A stretch of DNA of 40,026 nucleotides, taken from the NCBI GenBank assembly GCA_009801015.1, contig VHZZ01000009.1:360316-400341 (forward strand), in the 5' to 3' direction. Shown piece by piece: positions 12,512 to 22,140 of the stretch. Positions within the stretch are counted from its first letter, which is position 1; every line of letters starts with the position of its first letter. The position numbers were made by a program, and so were the translations under genes. Origin of the DNA: Silene noctiflora. Its lineage: Eukaryota; Streptophyta; Magnoliopsida; Caryophyllales; Caryophyllaceae. The notes under the pieces were generated by a model. It was not told the DNA's origin. It was given only the letters and a program-made list of their open reading frames with translations, and searched no databases.

Positions 12512-12931
12512 TGTTGTTGAAGGATTATTATCAGAAGGATGGAGGGTTACATAATTTTATTTGCTTATACACATTAGGTGATTGACATTGACATTGAATG
12601 TATACTCGGAATTTGGAGTTCGTGTAGTTGAAAGATCGCTATTTGAGCGACCCATTCTTGCAATAGGTTTTCATCTAAGTTTTACCTCTATAGAGTTATC
12701 GATTAGACTGAATTACCGAATTGCCTTTCTTTAAAATTTGCTGGTGATACTTTAAGATAGGACTAACTTCATTCTTTCAGATGTGCGAATTAAGTTGAAG
12801 TCAACGGCTATCAAACCACCTCGAAAGAGTTGGACATGAATGTCAAATAAAAGTTATAAAATCAGCAATTTTGTTAGTTTCACGAAAACAATGTTTAACA
12901 GTCACCTCCTCAAAGAACTGAAAATCTAATT

Positions 12932-13219
12932 TCACATTTTGGGATGAAGTCGCCATGTATTGCGAATGGAGTTAATAACGCATAAATTATCTTCTCCAAC
13001 TATCAGCTTTGAAATTCTTAAGTATTTAGCTGCTAAAATTCCTTCTTTTAATGCCAAGTCTTTTGGTTTTGTTGCTTCTCTCTTGAGGTGACTTTTTACC
13101 CACTCTCGAGTCTTAATGGAGCTTAGGCCGTTGGTCCCCGAGTGAACACGTCCTAGCATGACCCAAGCACGACTATGTTCCGGACTTGGTAATTTCCTGG
13201 CATGCCATGTTGTGATCAC
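12932..13219 (-). mobile_element. LINE remnant: RNase H-like domain fragment
   Basis: An open stretch on the minus strand encodes a piece of the RVT_3/RNase H-like domain found at the 3' end of plant L1-type LINEs. The readable part is LALKEGILAAKYLRISKLIV, followed by GEDNLCVINSIRNTWR, which is the alpha-helix and second acidic strand of the domain. Reverse transcriptase and the N-terminal domain half are missing. No poly-A tail or target-site duplication was identified, so its limits are uncertain. It lies between the BODYGUARD-like gene and CBR1. Confidence 0.6.
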
Positions 13220-13418
13220 GCTTAATCATAGGTTTTCATTAGTTGTGAGACCACGACACGAAATTTCTTTATTTAATAAGAAAGGGTAAATATAGAGATC
13301 TACAACGAGTAGTGTCTCACATAACTTTACAAAAAAAAAAAAATGAAAGCAAGGCCCCCATATCTAAAGCGGAAAAGACTAGTAAAGTATTATCAGATAT
13401 CAAACACCAAGTCGTGAA

Positions 13419-13767
13419 CTAGGTAGCACGGACACTCCTCCTAACTAGCCGTCCCGTGTCGGACACACGGACACCCGACACTCGTCGGACACACGCCTAT
13501 AGTTAGACGAGGAATAAAATGTCAAAATAAATTGATTAGAGGATGAATTTGGCTGGGAAATGAGAATTATTTATAGTGAAGGTCAAATTTTACCTTCAAT
13601 TATGTAAATTTAATATCAAATACATTAAAAAAATGAAATCATACGTTATTTATGACCATAAAATATATATTTTATTAAATTTTATTAGCGTGTCCCGTGT
13701 CCTAAATTTCATGGGATGCCGTGTCACGTGTCCGTGTCGTGTCCGTGTCCGTTTTGGTGCTACCTAG
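13419..13767. mobile_element. hAT-type MITE with perfect 8-bp target-site duplication
   Basis: The ends are exact inverted repeats, CTAGGTAGCAC at 13419-13429 and its reverse complement GTGCTACCTAG at 13757-13767. They are flanked by the same 8 bases, GTCGTGAA, at 13411-13418 and 13768-13775. Both ends continue into CGTGTCC/GGACACG-rich subterminal repeats, while the 349-bp interior is AT-rich with no transposase. Eight-base duplications are the hallmark of hAT elements. The perfect ends and duplication argue for a fairly recent insertion. Confidence 0.85.
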
Positions 13768-13775
13768 GTCGTGAA

Positions 13776-14471
13776 ACCCTTTGCTGCACTATCCTTTTCT
13801 CCTTCCACAATCTCAATGTTTTCTAATTATCATTCAGTGTAACGTAAATTTTCCTTCCATGCTTTGCACCACAAGCCAACCCATCAATTTACAAATTTTT
13901 CGTTATACTCCGTATGTGTTTTACTTTAAGCTTGACACAAATGATGCTATTATGACTTGCGAGACTCTTTATATTTACACTTTTGACCTGATTTTGCCTA
14001 GCAGATTGACAAACCTCCTAATCAAGCCTAACCCAACCCAAACTAGAAAGACAATCACCAAACGCGACCCAACTAATGACATAACTCAACACAATTCTAA
14101 CCTGTCCCTCTCCGAATCTACAAATTGTCTCGAAAAAAATTGAGAAGCATAATCAGTAATCACATAGCACAAAGAGCCCATCACCTACCACGACGTCCAC
14201 GAGGGTAGGTGAGGAAGACAACCAAATTTCTTCCCAAAAAAAAAAAAACACTTGAATTTCTTCCTATTTTAATTGCACCCATCAGAGTTAAGTTTTAACA
14301 GTTGACACTGCCCATAGTATTGCAATTGCATCTCATTTTCTCACCCAATTTTTTTGGGACAAAAAATTCGGTATTTAAAACACATTCTATCTCACCTAAC
14401 ACCAACATATCCTTCTTCTTCAATTTCCCAACACCCAACAAAGAAAAGGGGAGAAATTGATCAACAAAAGA
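13776..14471 (+). promoter_or_regulatory. CBR1 upstream region with TATA-like box
   Basis: No gene is supported here. A TATA-like TATTTAAAA at 14372-14380 lies about 92 bases before the CBR1 start codon, a reasonable core-promoter distance, followed by a C/A-rich leader. Around 14,030 there are CCCAACCC-type words resembling decayed repeats elsewhere in the window. A 12-base A-run occurs near 14,237. Confidence 0.45.
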
Positions 14472-17400
14472 ATGGATTTATTAGAATCTACTGAGATGCA
14501 AATACTAGCTATTGGTGTTGCTGTTGTTGTTGTTATTGGTACTGCTGCTTACTTCTTTTCCACTAAAAAGAAAGGTAACTTTTTTGATTTGATTTCATGC
14601 GTTTTCTCCGTTTATTTTCATGTTTTACTATAGATTGATTGAAATTTGATTTATATTGACAAGAAAGATTGGATTTTGGCACATGGGCGTGTGATTTTGA
14701 CATTTTTGAGGTGGGTTTTATTTGCATAGTAAAAAGACATGGTTTTGATCTTTGGGGTATGTGTGATTTGAACATTTTTGTGTTCTTAAGTTGAAGACGG
14801 ATTGCCCGTCTTAAACCCGAATTTGGATTTGTTTGCATTGTTAAAGATAGGATTTTAATATTTGGGTTTGTGTAATTTTAACATTTCTGAGTTGGGTTTT
14901 CTTTGCATTATCAAAAGACAGTATTTTGATCTATGGGCTATGTATGATTTTAATATTGTTGAGTTGGGTTTTGTTTGCATAGTAAAAAGACTGGATTTTG
15001 ATCTATGGGGTATGCGTGATGACTGATGACTGAGGTGCAATGCTAAGGACCTTTATGTTTCGAGTCTTCTCTCCAAGACTCCAACCTTCTCCTCTCAGAA
15101 GCAAATAAAATACATTATACGTATTTTGCTTTATTGATTTGTGAGAGGAGAAGAACGGAGGAGATCCGAAAGAGACTGTCTATAGCATTGCTGGTGTATG
15201 ATTTTAACGCTTATGAATTGGTGTTTTGTTTGCATTGTGGAAAGACTGGATTTTGATGTACTTAGATAGGGCAGTGTGATTTTAAGATTTCTGATGTTGG
15301 TTTTGTTTGAATTGTGAGTTTTGTAGGTAGTTTGGATCCAGAAAATTTCAAGGACTTCAAGCTGGTGAAGAAAACCCAATTGAGTCATAATGTGGCCAAG
15401 TTCACTTTTGCACTTCCTACTCCCACCTCTGTGTTGGGTCTTCCAATTGGCCAACACATTAGTTGCAGGTTTTGACTTCTATCTGTATATTTGTTGGTGT
15501 TATGTGGGGTTGTTTCTTTTGTGATGTGTAATTTCACGGTTCTTTATGATGAGTTTGGAGTTTTGGATTTACGCTTGTAGTTTAATGTTCTCAGTTCTAT
15601 GTGAAACCATCAAGTAAACTTCGGATTTCCTCATTGGAAAGAATGAAATAGGTTGGTACAATTCCAGGTGATCAATCTAGTTTTCTTTGATTATCGAAGA
15701 AACTTCGAATTGGAAATCATCAGTTGGTCAACTTTGTTTGTGATTTGCCAGTGTAATTTTCTGGTGAAATCCAACCGACTAGCTTAAAACTGAAATGATA
15801 AGTTGATCAATTATTTTGCTGTTTGGTGATTTATTTGGAGCTATGTCAAAGCCTTACTCTATGCTGGTTGGTGTTTCTGGTATCATGTTGATTTCTGTGG
15901 ATTGTGGTTGACTATTTCTCTATGAATGGCTTAGCTTTAAGAGATGTGATTTGCTCTTCAAGAAGCTACGTAAAAGCGTGTCTCAAAGACTAGGGAGGAC
16001 TAATTTTTAGAACATTACTCTTTTTAGGTTTTAAAGAGGTCGACATGTGATAATAATATATAGGGATAATGAATGTGCCAAAGAGAAGGGAATAATAAAT
16101 GAACTAGGAATTTTCTTCTGAAATAATGCGCCTCCTTATTTGCGCCTTATCTACAAGACACACATATGACACAGTAGTATGGCTTGGTAATCCCTTCTTA
16201 GTCTTGGACTTAAGCGTGCCTGATGCACGCTTTTAGGTCATGTTCTAAATACTTTGACTCTGTGTTATGGCAGTGACAACTCTTCCGAGGTGCATAATAA
16301 TATTTTTGCAGCCCGAAGCTTCATTTTCGAATCACTGCTAGTAGCTTCATTTTTTAGTCTAAGAATTGTCTTTTGTGATTTTAAACAGGGGTAAGGATAG
16401 CCAAGGTGAAGAAGTCATGAAAGCATACACACCAACTACATTGGACTGTGATGTTGGACGCTTTGAGTTGGTTATCAAGGCAAGCCATAAAATTCTTACA
16501 AGAGCTAAATTTTCCGTCTTTCTTTGAATTGAGGTTGCAACTTTTTTTTTTCTTTTTTCTTTTTTTTTTTTGTTTCTGAATTTGTCAAATTAATTCCAAT
16601 AGATGTATCCACAAGGAAGAATGTCACACCATTTTCGAGAGATGAAGGTTGGTGATTACCTGTCCGTGAAGGGACCAAAGGTATGTTTTAATGCCTGATT
16701 GGATCGGACTTGTTGACGGTCATTCTTTGTGCAGTTTTATCTCTGTATGCTGCTGTAGAATGCAGCATGAGAAGACTCTAAACTCATGATTCATGTTAAT
16801 TGGTTTTTAGGGGCGGTTCAAGTACCAGCCTGGTCAAGTTAGAGCGTTTGGAATGCTTGCCGGAGGTTCTGGAATCACTCCAATGTATCAAGTACTTATC
16901 TATATTCATCCACCCTTGGCAGCTCTCAAGTATCATTATCCCTCCATCCCATTTATATTGTCCCCATTTGACTTTGGTGGTCTACCAATATCAATTTTAC
17001 CATTAATTTCTCTTAAATTTAATGACGATGTAGAGTACAATATTACGTTCGATTAAATAAAACAAATATTTTCTATTATCCATAAAATACTTTGCAAATA
17101 GTGTTTATTTTGGGGAAAATGTCAGTTAAAGTTGATATTGGTGGATCAGTCAGTCAAACTAGGACAATGTAATCGGAATCGGGATTTTGTTATTTTAGCA
17201 TCTACTCGAGTAGCCAGTAACTTGGTTTATTTATGTAACATGCTTCAGGTGTCTAGAGCCATATTGGAGAATCCAAGCGACAAAACAAAAGTATACCTAA
17301 TTTATGCGAACGTGACATCTGAAGACATTCTATTGAAGGTAATAGCTTTTACTATTCACACAGTTAATTGTTTTACGAATTAAGCAATGTGTAATGTGTA

Positions 17401-19455
17401 ATATTAGTAGCAGTAGCACTTCTACTGGATTTGGAATGTTATTCTGTAGAAGTAGATACTATGCATACAAACTTCATTGTTATGCAGGTCATCCTTATAT
17501 CACAAGTCTTGTCAGTGCACTCTCTTTTAAATTAATTAAATGATACGCTGTTGGTATAGCACTTTGTTTGAGATTAATCAAGTATCTTTGCAATTCTACC
17601 TTATCTTTTGAAGCAAACTTTTGAAATCAGTCTGAGTGATATATTGGCAATTGTTTATCACGCTTATAGCAAGCGGCCATAAAAACCATAATGGGTTGTA
17701 AACTAGCTATTATTTCTGTGTTCATGCAAATTTGCTGGACATATCCTGAAGGGATGAGGTTATGTCTTTATTTGTTGAAGATTTGATAAGTTAAAAATTC
17801 AGGGACGATATGGATAGGGATGTTGTGGATGGAAAATGGTGGCATTTATGGGGCATTTAACAATAGCTTAATGTCAGATCTTTTTAATACAAACCTTGTA
17901 TGCAATTTTACGGAAGTTTCTCCTCGCTAATGTCAATTCGTTTAACTTCTTTATGTTCTGTTTTGTGCAGGAAGAACTGGATAGTCTGGCCAAAACTTAT
18001 CCTGATCGTTTCAAAGTTTACTATGTTCTTAATCAGGTTGGTTGCAGCTTCATATATGTTTTCTCCTCTTTTTTCATTTATAAAACAGTCTCCATTTATC
18101 TTTCCCCGCTTATGTCCATTCTACGAAATTGCATTCAAGGGAATAAACACACAAATTTTCCTTCAAGAGTTGGTTCTCTATCTGAACATCATATAGTGTC
18201 AACGCTCATCTGGTTTGTCATGTTGGACCTTGAATATTGATTTCTAGTTTACATTCTAATTTTGTTATCACAAGCCTTGACCAATTATGCTTTTTGAAAA
18301 CTCAAAGACCTAAGATCCCTTAATCACATGAGCACAATGTTATCTTGACATGCATTCCCTATGGTTGGTGACATTTCCCCCCCATCCCTATCCTGTCGCT
18401 TGCCAACTTCCTTTCCCCATCCTCAGCAACCTCCCCTTCCTAGCACCAACGACCAGTAATATCCTTTCGTCGACGACCTCATCTTATCTGACCGTCTTTC
18501 CCATACCTTCCATCTATTGCTTCTTTAGATCTTCAAGGAACTCGACCCATTAACCCTATGCTTTCAGATCTTTAACAAACTCTCCCTTCTCTTGCCTTCG
18601 TCATCCACGATAAACTAGCACCGTCATAATCTCAGGCGTAGAGCGTGCTCGGTGGTGACGTGGCATGCTTGCTAATGGTGATTGTGGTGGGAGATGGGCT
18701 TCCTAATGGTTATTTTGTTGGTCGGTTGGTGGTGCTGGTAATTTGCTGTTGAGATTGATGTTTGGTGGGGGATAACAATATGTTAATGAGATTGTTATAA
18801 TTCTAGTCTACTTCCTTCTTTTTATCTATATTAGTATTTATTACTCGTAACACAGATTTATTGAGAACCGTGTCCAAACAGCACCCATATTAAATTTCCA
18901 ACTCGAACTAAATTATGATACTCCCGTGGTGACTCTGTTATGATTAACATTGCAGCCTCCAGAAGGATGGACAGGTGGTGTCGGATTCGTAAGCAAGGAA
19001 ATGATCAAAGAACACTGCCCTGCACCTGCAGCTGATATCCAGGTACAGTTCCCTATTTACGCACTTCCCTCCCCTGTTTACACACTTCCTCTCCCCTCTT
19101 TACGCACTTCCTCTCCCAAAACTTATGCGTTACAGACTGAAGCTATTCATTTTCAAATACAACCAGGAGACTGTCTCATACTGCATGTGTGAGATTTAAC
19201 CCACTTAACTAAAAGTTTTGCCCGTGTAGACACTAACCGCTAAAAAGCTGAAACAAAGATGTATTCATTTAACCAACTCATTATATGAGTGGCTCTAATG
19301 ATAATCTGATGATGAGACCATCTTTCACCTGAATTCTAAATTAATCATTGTAAAATATGCAGATTTTGAGGTGTGGCCCGCCTCCGATGAATAAAGCGAT
19401 GGCTGCTCACCTTGAGGAACTTGGATACTCCCCTGAAATGCAATTCCAGTTCTGA
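14472..19455 (+). CDS. CBR1: NADH-cytochrome b5 reductase 1
   Basis: Nine exons join in frame to 276 residues: 14472-14574, 15327-15468, 16389-16479, 16603-16680, 16811-16891, 17249-17338, 17971-18036, 18956-19042 and 19363-19455. Intron 3 has a GC donor (AAG|GCAAGC); the other introns are GT-AG. Residues 10-29 form the N-terminal membrane anchor, followed by lysines. The FAD-binding motif is AYTPTT (94-99), with GRMSHHF (117-123) completing the flavin site. The NADH site shows AGGSGITP (155-162) and CGPPPM (250-255). The C-terminus YSPEMQFQF matches the family, and Arabidopsis CBR1 has about 281 residues. The enzyme passes electrons from NADH to cytochrome b5 on the ER for fatty-acid desaturation and hydroxylation. 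All key motifs are intact. Introns 1, 5 and 8 carry tandem repeats or MITEs. Confidence 0.95.
14671..15326 (+). repeat. ~72-bp tandem array in CBR1 intron 1
   Basis: A unit containing GGATTTTGATCTATGGG, GTGTGATTTTAACATTT and GGGTTTTGTTTGCATAGT recurs with starts near 14671, 14741, 14849, 14921, 14993 and 15248. Spacing is 70-72 bases except where extra DNA sits inside. One insert is a small hairpin (AGACGG/CCGTCT) near 14,796; the other is the foldback element at 15037-15191. The last unit runs into the 3' splice site of intron 1 (TTGTAG at 15321-15326). Confidence 0.8.
15037..15191. mobile_element. Foldback MITE inside the CBR1 intron-1 tandem array
   Basis: The ends GCAATGCTA (15037-15045) and TAGCATTGC (15183-15191) are perfect inverted repeats. 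The pairing continues inwards imperfectly: CTTCTCCTCTCA near 15,090 matches TGAGAGGAGAAG near 15,142. The 155-bp element encodes nothing. No target-site duplication could be read with confidence, so the superfamily is open. It splits the 72-bp array and is therefore younger than it. Confidence 0.65.
16939..17184. mobile_element. Stowaway/Mariner-like MITE in CBR1 intron 5
   Basis: The left end starts CCCTCCATCCCATTTATATT and continues to ACCAATATCAATTTTA. The right end, read in reverse complement, starts CCCGATTCCGATTACATT and continues to CACCAATATCAACTTTA. About 58 bases are paired with roughly a quarter mismatched, so it is old. The CCCTCC terminus and a TA just outside the left end (16937-16938) fit Stowaway; the right TA is not evident. 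Its interior has no coding capacity. Confidence 0.6.
19056..19117 (+). repeat. 21-22-bp minisatellite in CBR1 intron 8
   Basis: Three tandem units starting TTTACGCACTTCC or TTTACACACTTCC begin at 19056, 19077 and 19099. They lie just after the exon 8 donor site and lengthen the pyrimidine-rich intron start. Confidence 0.75.
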
Positions 19456-19774
19456 TTCATCTATATCACAACACATTCTACTTTCATTGAAACCTTGATT
19501 TCGGGCTGTTCAATTGGACTTCCTGTGAATTTATTACTGGTTTCCGAGACTGGGTGTAATTTCAGTCAGTATTGTTTCTGAAGAACTTATTCATCATTTT
19601 GTATGATTTGGATGAGCAAATGTATCCTTTTCCTGGAACTTTTTTCCCTTGCTGGTTTACGATCAGGGAAAAAAATGAGCAAACAAATGTTTCTGATGAA
19701 TCTTGGAGATCTATAGTTGTTAATCTTAGATTATGTTGCCCTACATTTTAGGGTGTTTTGCTACCACATTTTCA

Positions 19775-19879
19775 TGTATGTTGTGTGAATCGTTCCTAGT
19801 ACATATCACTGCAACAACATTCGGGTTTTACTGTGTGGTAATCGTGTATGTTGTGTGAATCGTTCCTAGTATGTATCAC
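19775..19879 (+). repeat. 70-bp direct duplication downstream of CBR1
   Basis: The phrase TGTATGTTGTGTGAATCG, followed by TTCCTAGT, occurs at 19775-19800 and again at 19845-19870, each followed by a similar NNRTATCAC. The spacing is exactly 70 bases. It lies between the CBR1 3' end and a LINE remnant and may be a local tandem duplication. Confidence 0.75.
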
Positions 19880-19908
19880 AAATACGAGATCTAAATCTGA
19901 ATTTGTTA

Positions 19909-20441
19909 CACACCCAAAGGCGACAAGAAGTTGATATGGCTGTGCCTGAGCTCAATGACATGGAGGATGCTTTCTTACTACGGAACCATTTTCCATTATG
20001 CCTGATTGGAACCAATATATGTTTAGATCATATACGTATTAAATGTGATGCTTCATGGAAGACCAATTTGAAAGCCACGGCTGGATGGTTATTTCAAGAT
20101 GAAAATGGATCTATGTTTGCTACAGGGCGTGTGGCCTTTTGGGCAAATCTGTCTTTCAAGCGGAAGCAATAGCACTCAAACTTGCTTGTGTTGATGCTAT
20201 TTCCCGGGGTTTTTGGCACATTGACGCAACATCAGATTGCTTGAACTTGGTTCTTCAAATTAATGGTTGTGGGGCTTTTAATGAGGATGCTGCATCTACT
20301 TTATGTTTTATTACTTCTTTAATTTCGTTGTGTCATTGTTTTTCTCTTAGTCATTGTCCTAGGCATCTAAATAAGATTGTACATGATATAGCAAAGTTTA
20401 TAGCATGACCTACGTAATCTTTACCTTCTGACAAAAAAAAA
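19909..20441 (+). mobile_element. 5'-truncated LINE with RNase H-like domain and poly-A tail
   Basis: A first open stretch carries the start of an RVT_3/RNase H-like domain (IRIKCDASWKTN, then AGWLFQDENGS). A second, in another frame from about 20139, carries its remainder (FQAEAIALKLACVDAI, ATSDCLNLVLQING, and CPRHLNKIVHDIAKFIA before the stop at 20408). A frameshift near 20,150 therefore splits the domain, which reads as decay. The 3' end, CTTCTGAC followed by ten A's near 20,431-20,441, is typical of a plant L1-type LINE tail. Reverse transcriptase is absent, so this is a 5'-truncated dead copy. No target-site duplication was identified. A domesticated RNase H-like gene is unlikely given the frameshift. 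Confidence 0.7.
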
Positions 20442-21296
20442 ATCCACAATTTTTCTCACGAAATGTTATATATACACGTAGAAAAAAGCGGCTGATGTAT
20501 CGTCTTGAATACCGCGTAAATCAAATGGGAAGAACAAATGAGGTGATATATCACATCTTACAAAACTCGGTTAAATATTTAATTCCTCCTAAAAAAAACT
20601 TTCGATGAATATTAACAATAAACATTCAAATGTATATCGATCTTTAAATGAAATCTTTTCCCCAATGTATCTAATAATATGAGTATTTTTCACGTTTCTC
20701 TATTTTAAAACGTAAATCACAATAACTAAAATAGAGAAAAAATCACTCATACAAAGACAAATCGACATTAGCAAATCCATGATACTACCGTTTTTTCCTT
20801 GTATTTTGGTAAAGTGTTGTCACTTTTGAGTAAATAATAACCACTTTATGTTAAATAGTCTCATCACACGTACGACGATCTTACAATAGAATTCGTGGAA
20901 TGACATATCCTCGACAAAAGTTTAGGCTTTATGTAAAGACGATCTCATTTATAAAAAATAGTTACCCAATACCATTAAAAAACTATTAGTAGATCTCAAC
21001 TACTTTAATTTTTTTAATTAAAGTTGATCTTCCAATTTCCAAGTAACATGAATGAGGGAGCCTCAAGGCCAACAAAAAAACATGCTCCTAGTAACCAACA
21101 AAAATAACATTATTACTCATTACTCATAAATCATAATTTAACCCAAATAATAAATATAATATTAATTTATTAATTGTGCACCGGTGACCGGTTCTTCAGT
21201 GTGGGACCCCTCCTATTTTCCCGGTTACATCTTCATCTTCCTCTATTCCATCCACTTACCGGCGACTGCCTGTCCTCCGTTGACCTTCTTCCTCAG
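20442..21296. other. Intergenic region and probable GT47 5' UTR exon
   Basis: AT-rich and gene-free up to about 21,170. A hairpin of about 18 paired bases (AGATCTCAACTACTTTAA with its near-complement) lies at 20,993-21,031. From about 21,180 the base composition turns C/T-rich, ending in CTTCCTCAG|GTATTT at 21,291-21,301. This reads as the end of a 5' UTR exon with a GT donor at 21297. Confidence 0.45.
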
Positions 21297-21556
21297 GTAT
21301 TTTATTATTCTTTTTATTTATTTTACGAAATTATATAAGGTTACCCTGTAACTGATAGTTTGTTGAGTAATTGATTTATTGGTTCCGGGTTCGGACCCTG
21401 TCGGTTGATTGACTCCCCACATTGTCCTAGTGCGTCGAAGATTGTGCGATAAAGAGGTTGTTTCCGAATAACCCAACATGAAAATTGCATTTAATGGTTG
21501 TTAACTTGTTATTAGTGGGTCATTTTGTTTTATTCTATGATAATTTGGAACCAAAA

Positions 21557-22084
21557 AATGGCGAATTTTTGGCTACATTGGAAATGGAAATGATTTCTGT
21601 TTGCTTTCTAATTATGGTAATTTGAGCCGAGTTGTTGATTCGGTTTGAATTATTGGTAGTTTTTTCATGAATGGAATGGGGGAATGGCGAATCTTTGGCT
21701 ACATTGGAAATGGAGATGGAAATGATTTAGGTTTGTTTTCTAATTATGGTAATTTGATCCGAGTTGTTGAATCAGTTAGAATTATTGGCAGTTTTTTTCA
21801 TGAATGGAATGGGGAATGGGGAATGGCGAATCTTTGGCTACATTGGAAATGGAGATGGAAATGATTTAGGTTTGTTTTCTAATTATGGTAATTTGATCCG
21901 AGTTGTTGATTGAGGTTAAAATTCTTGGTAGTTTTTTTTCATGAATGGAATGGGGAATGGCGAATCATTGGCTACATTGGAAATGGAAATGATTTCTGTT
22001 TGCTTTCTAATTATGGTAATTTGATCCGAGTTGTTGATTCAGTTTGAATTATTGGTATAGGGTTTTTTTCATGAATGGAATGGG
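21557..22084 (+). repeat. Four-copy ~127-138-bp tandem repeat in the likely 5'-UTR intron of the GT47 gene
   Basis: Units begin with AATGGCGAAT at 21557, 21684, 21822 and 21956 and end with CATGAATGGAATGGG. Shared phrases are TTTGGCTACATTGGAAATGG, TCTAATTATGGTAATTTGA and CCGAGTTGTTGATT. Copies 2 and 3 share an extra GGAGATGGAAATGATTTAGG segment, and copies 1 and 4 share ATGATTTCTGTTTGC. The copies are very similar, so the array is young. It lies within a predicted intron at 21297-22134 (donor CAG|GTATTT, acceptor TTTGCAG|TTGGGA) just before the start codon. Confidence 0.9.
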
Positions 22085-22140
22085 AAATGGTGGATACTTG
22101 ACGGATTTCATTGGCGATTCTTGAAGATTTGCAGTTGGGA

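Noticed and set aside
12932-13219. Independent small host gene on the minus strand
   Set aside because: The peptide matches the middle of an RNase H-like LINE domain and lacks both its ends.
14671-15316. CRISPR-like regularly spaced repeats
   Set aside because: Units are direct head-to-tail copies with no unique spacers, inside a plant intron.
14563-15457. Three minus-strand open frames in CBR1 intron 1
   Set aside because: They repeat the same peptide phrases because they cross the 72-bp tandem array; not genes.
16800-17056. Two plus-strand open frames around CBR1 exon 5
   Set aside because: One is out of frame and the other is exon 5 reading on into intron 5. The exon ends at 16891.
22111-22140. 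Extended N-terminus of the GT47 protein from a TTG
   Set aside because: The ATG at 22141 gives a normal short tail plus signal anchor, and a 3' splice site is predicted at 22134 within the extension.
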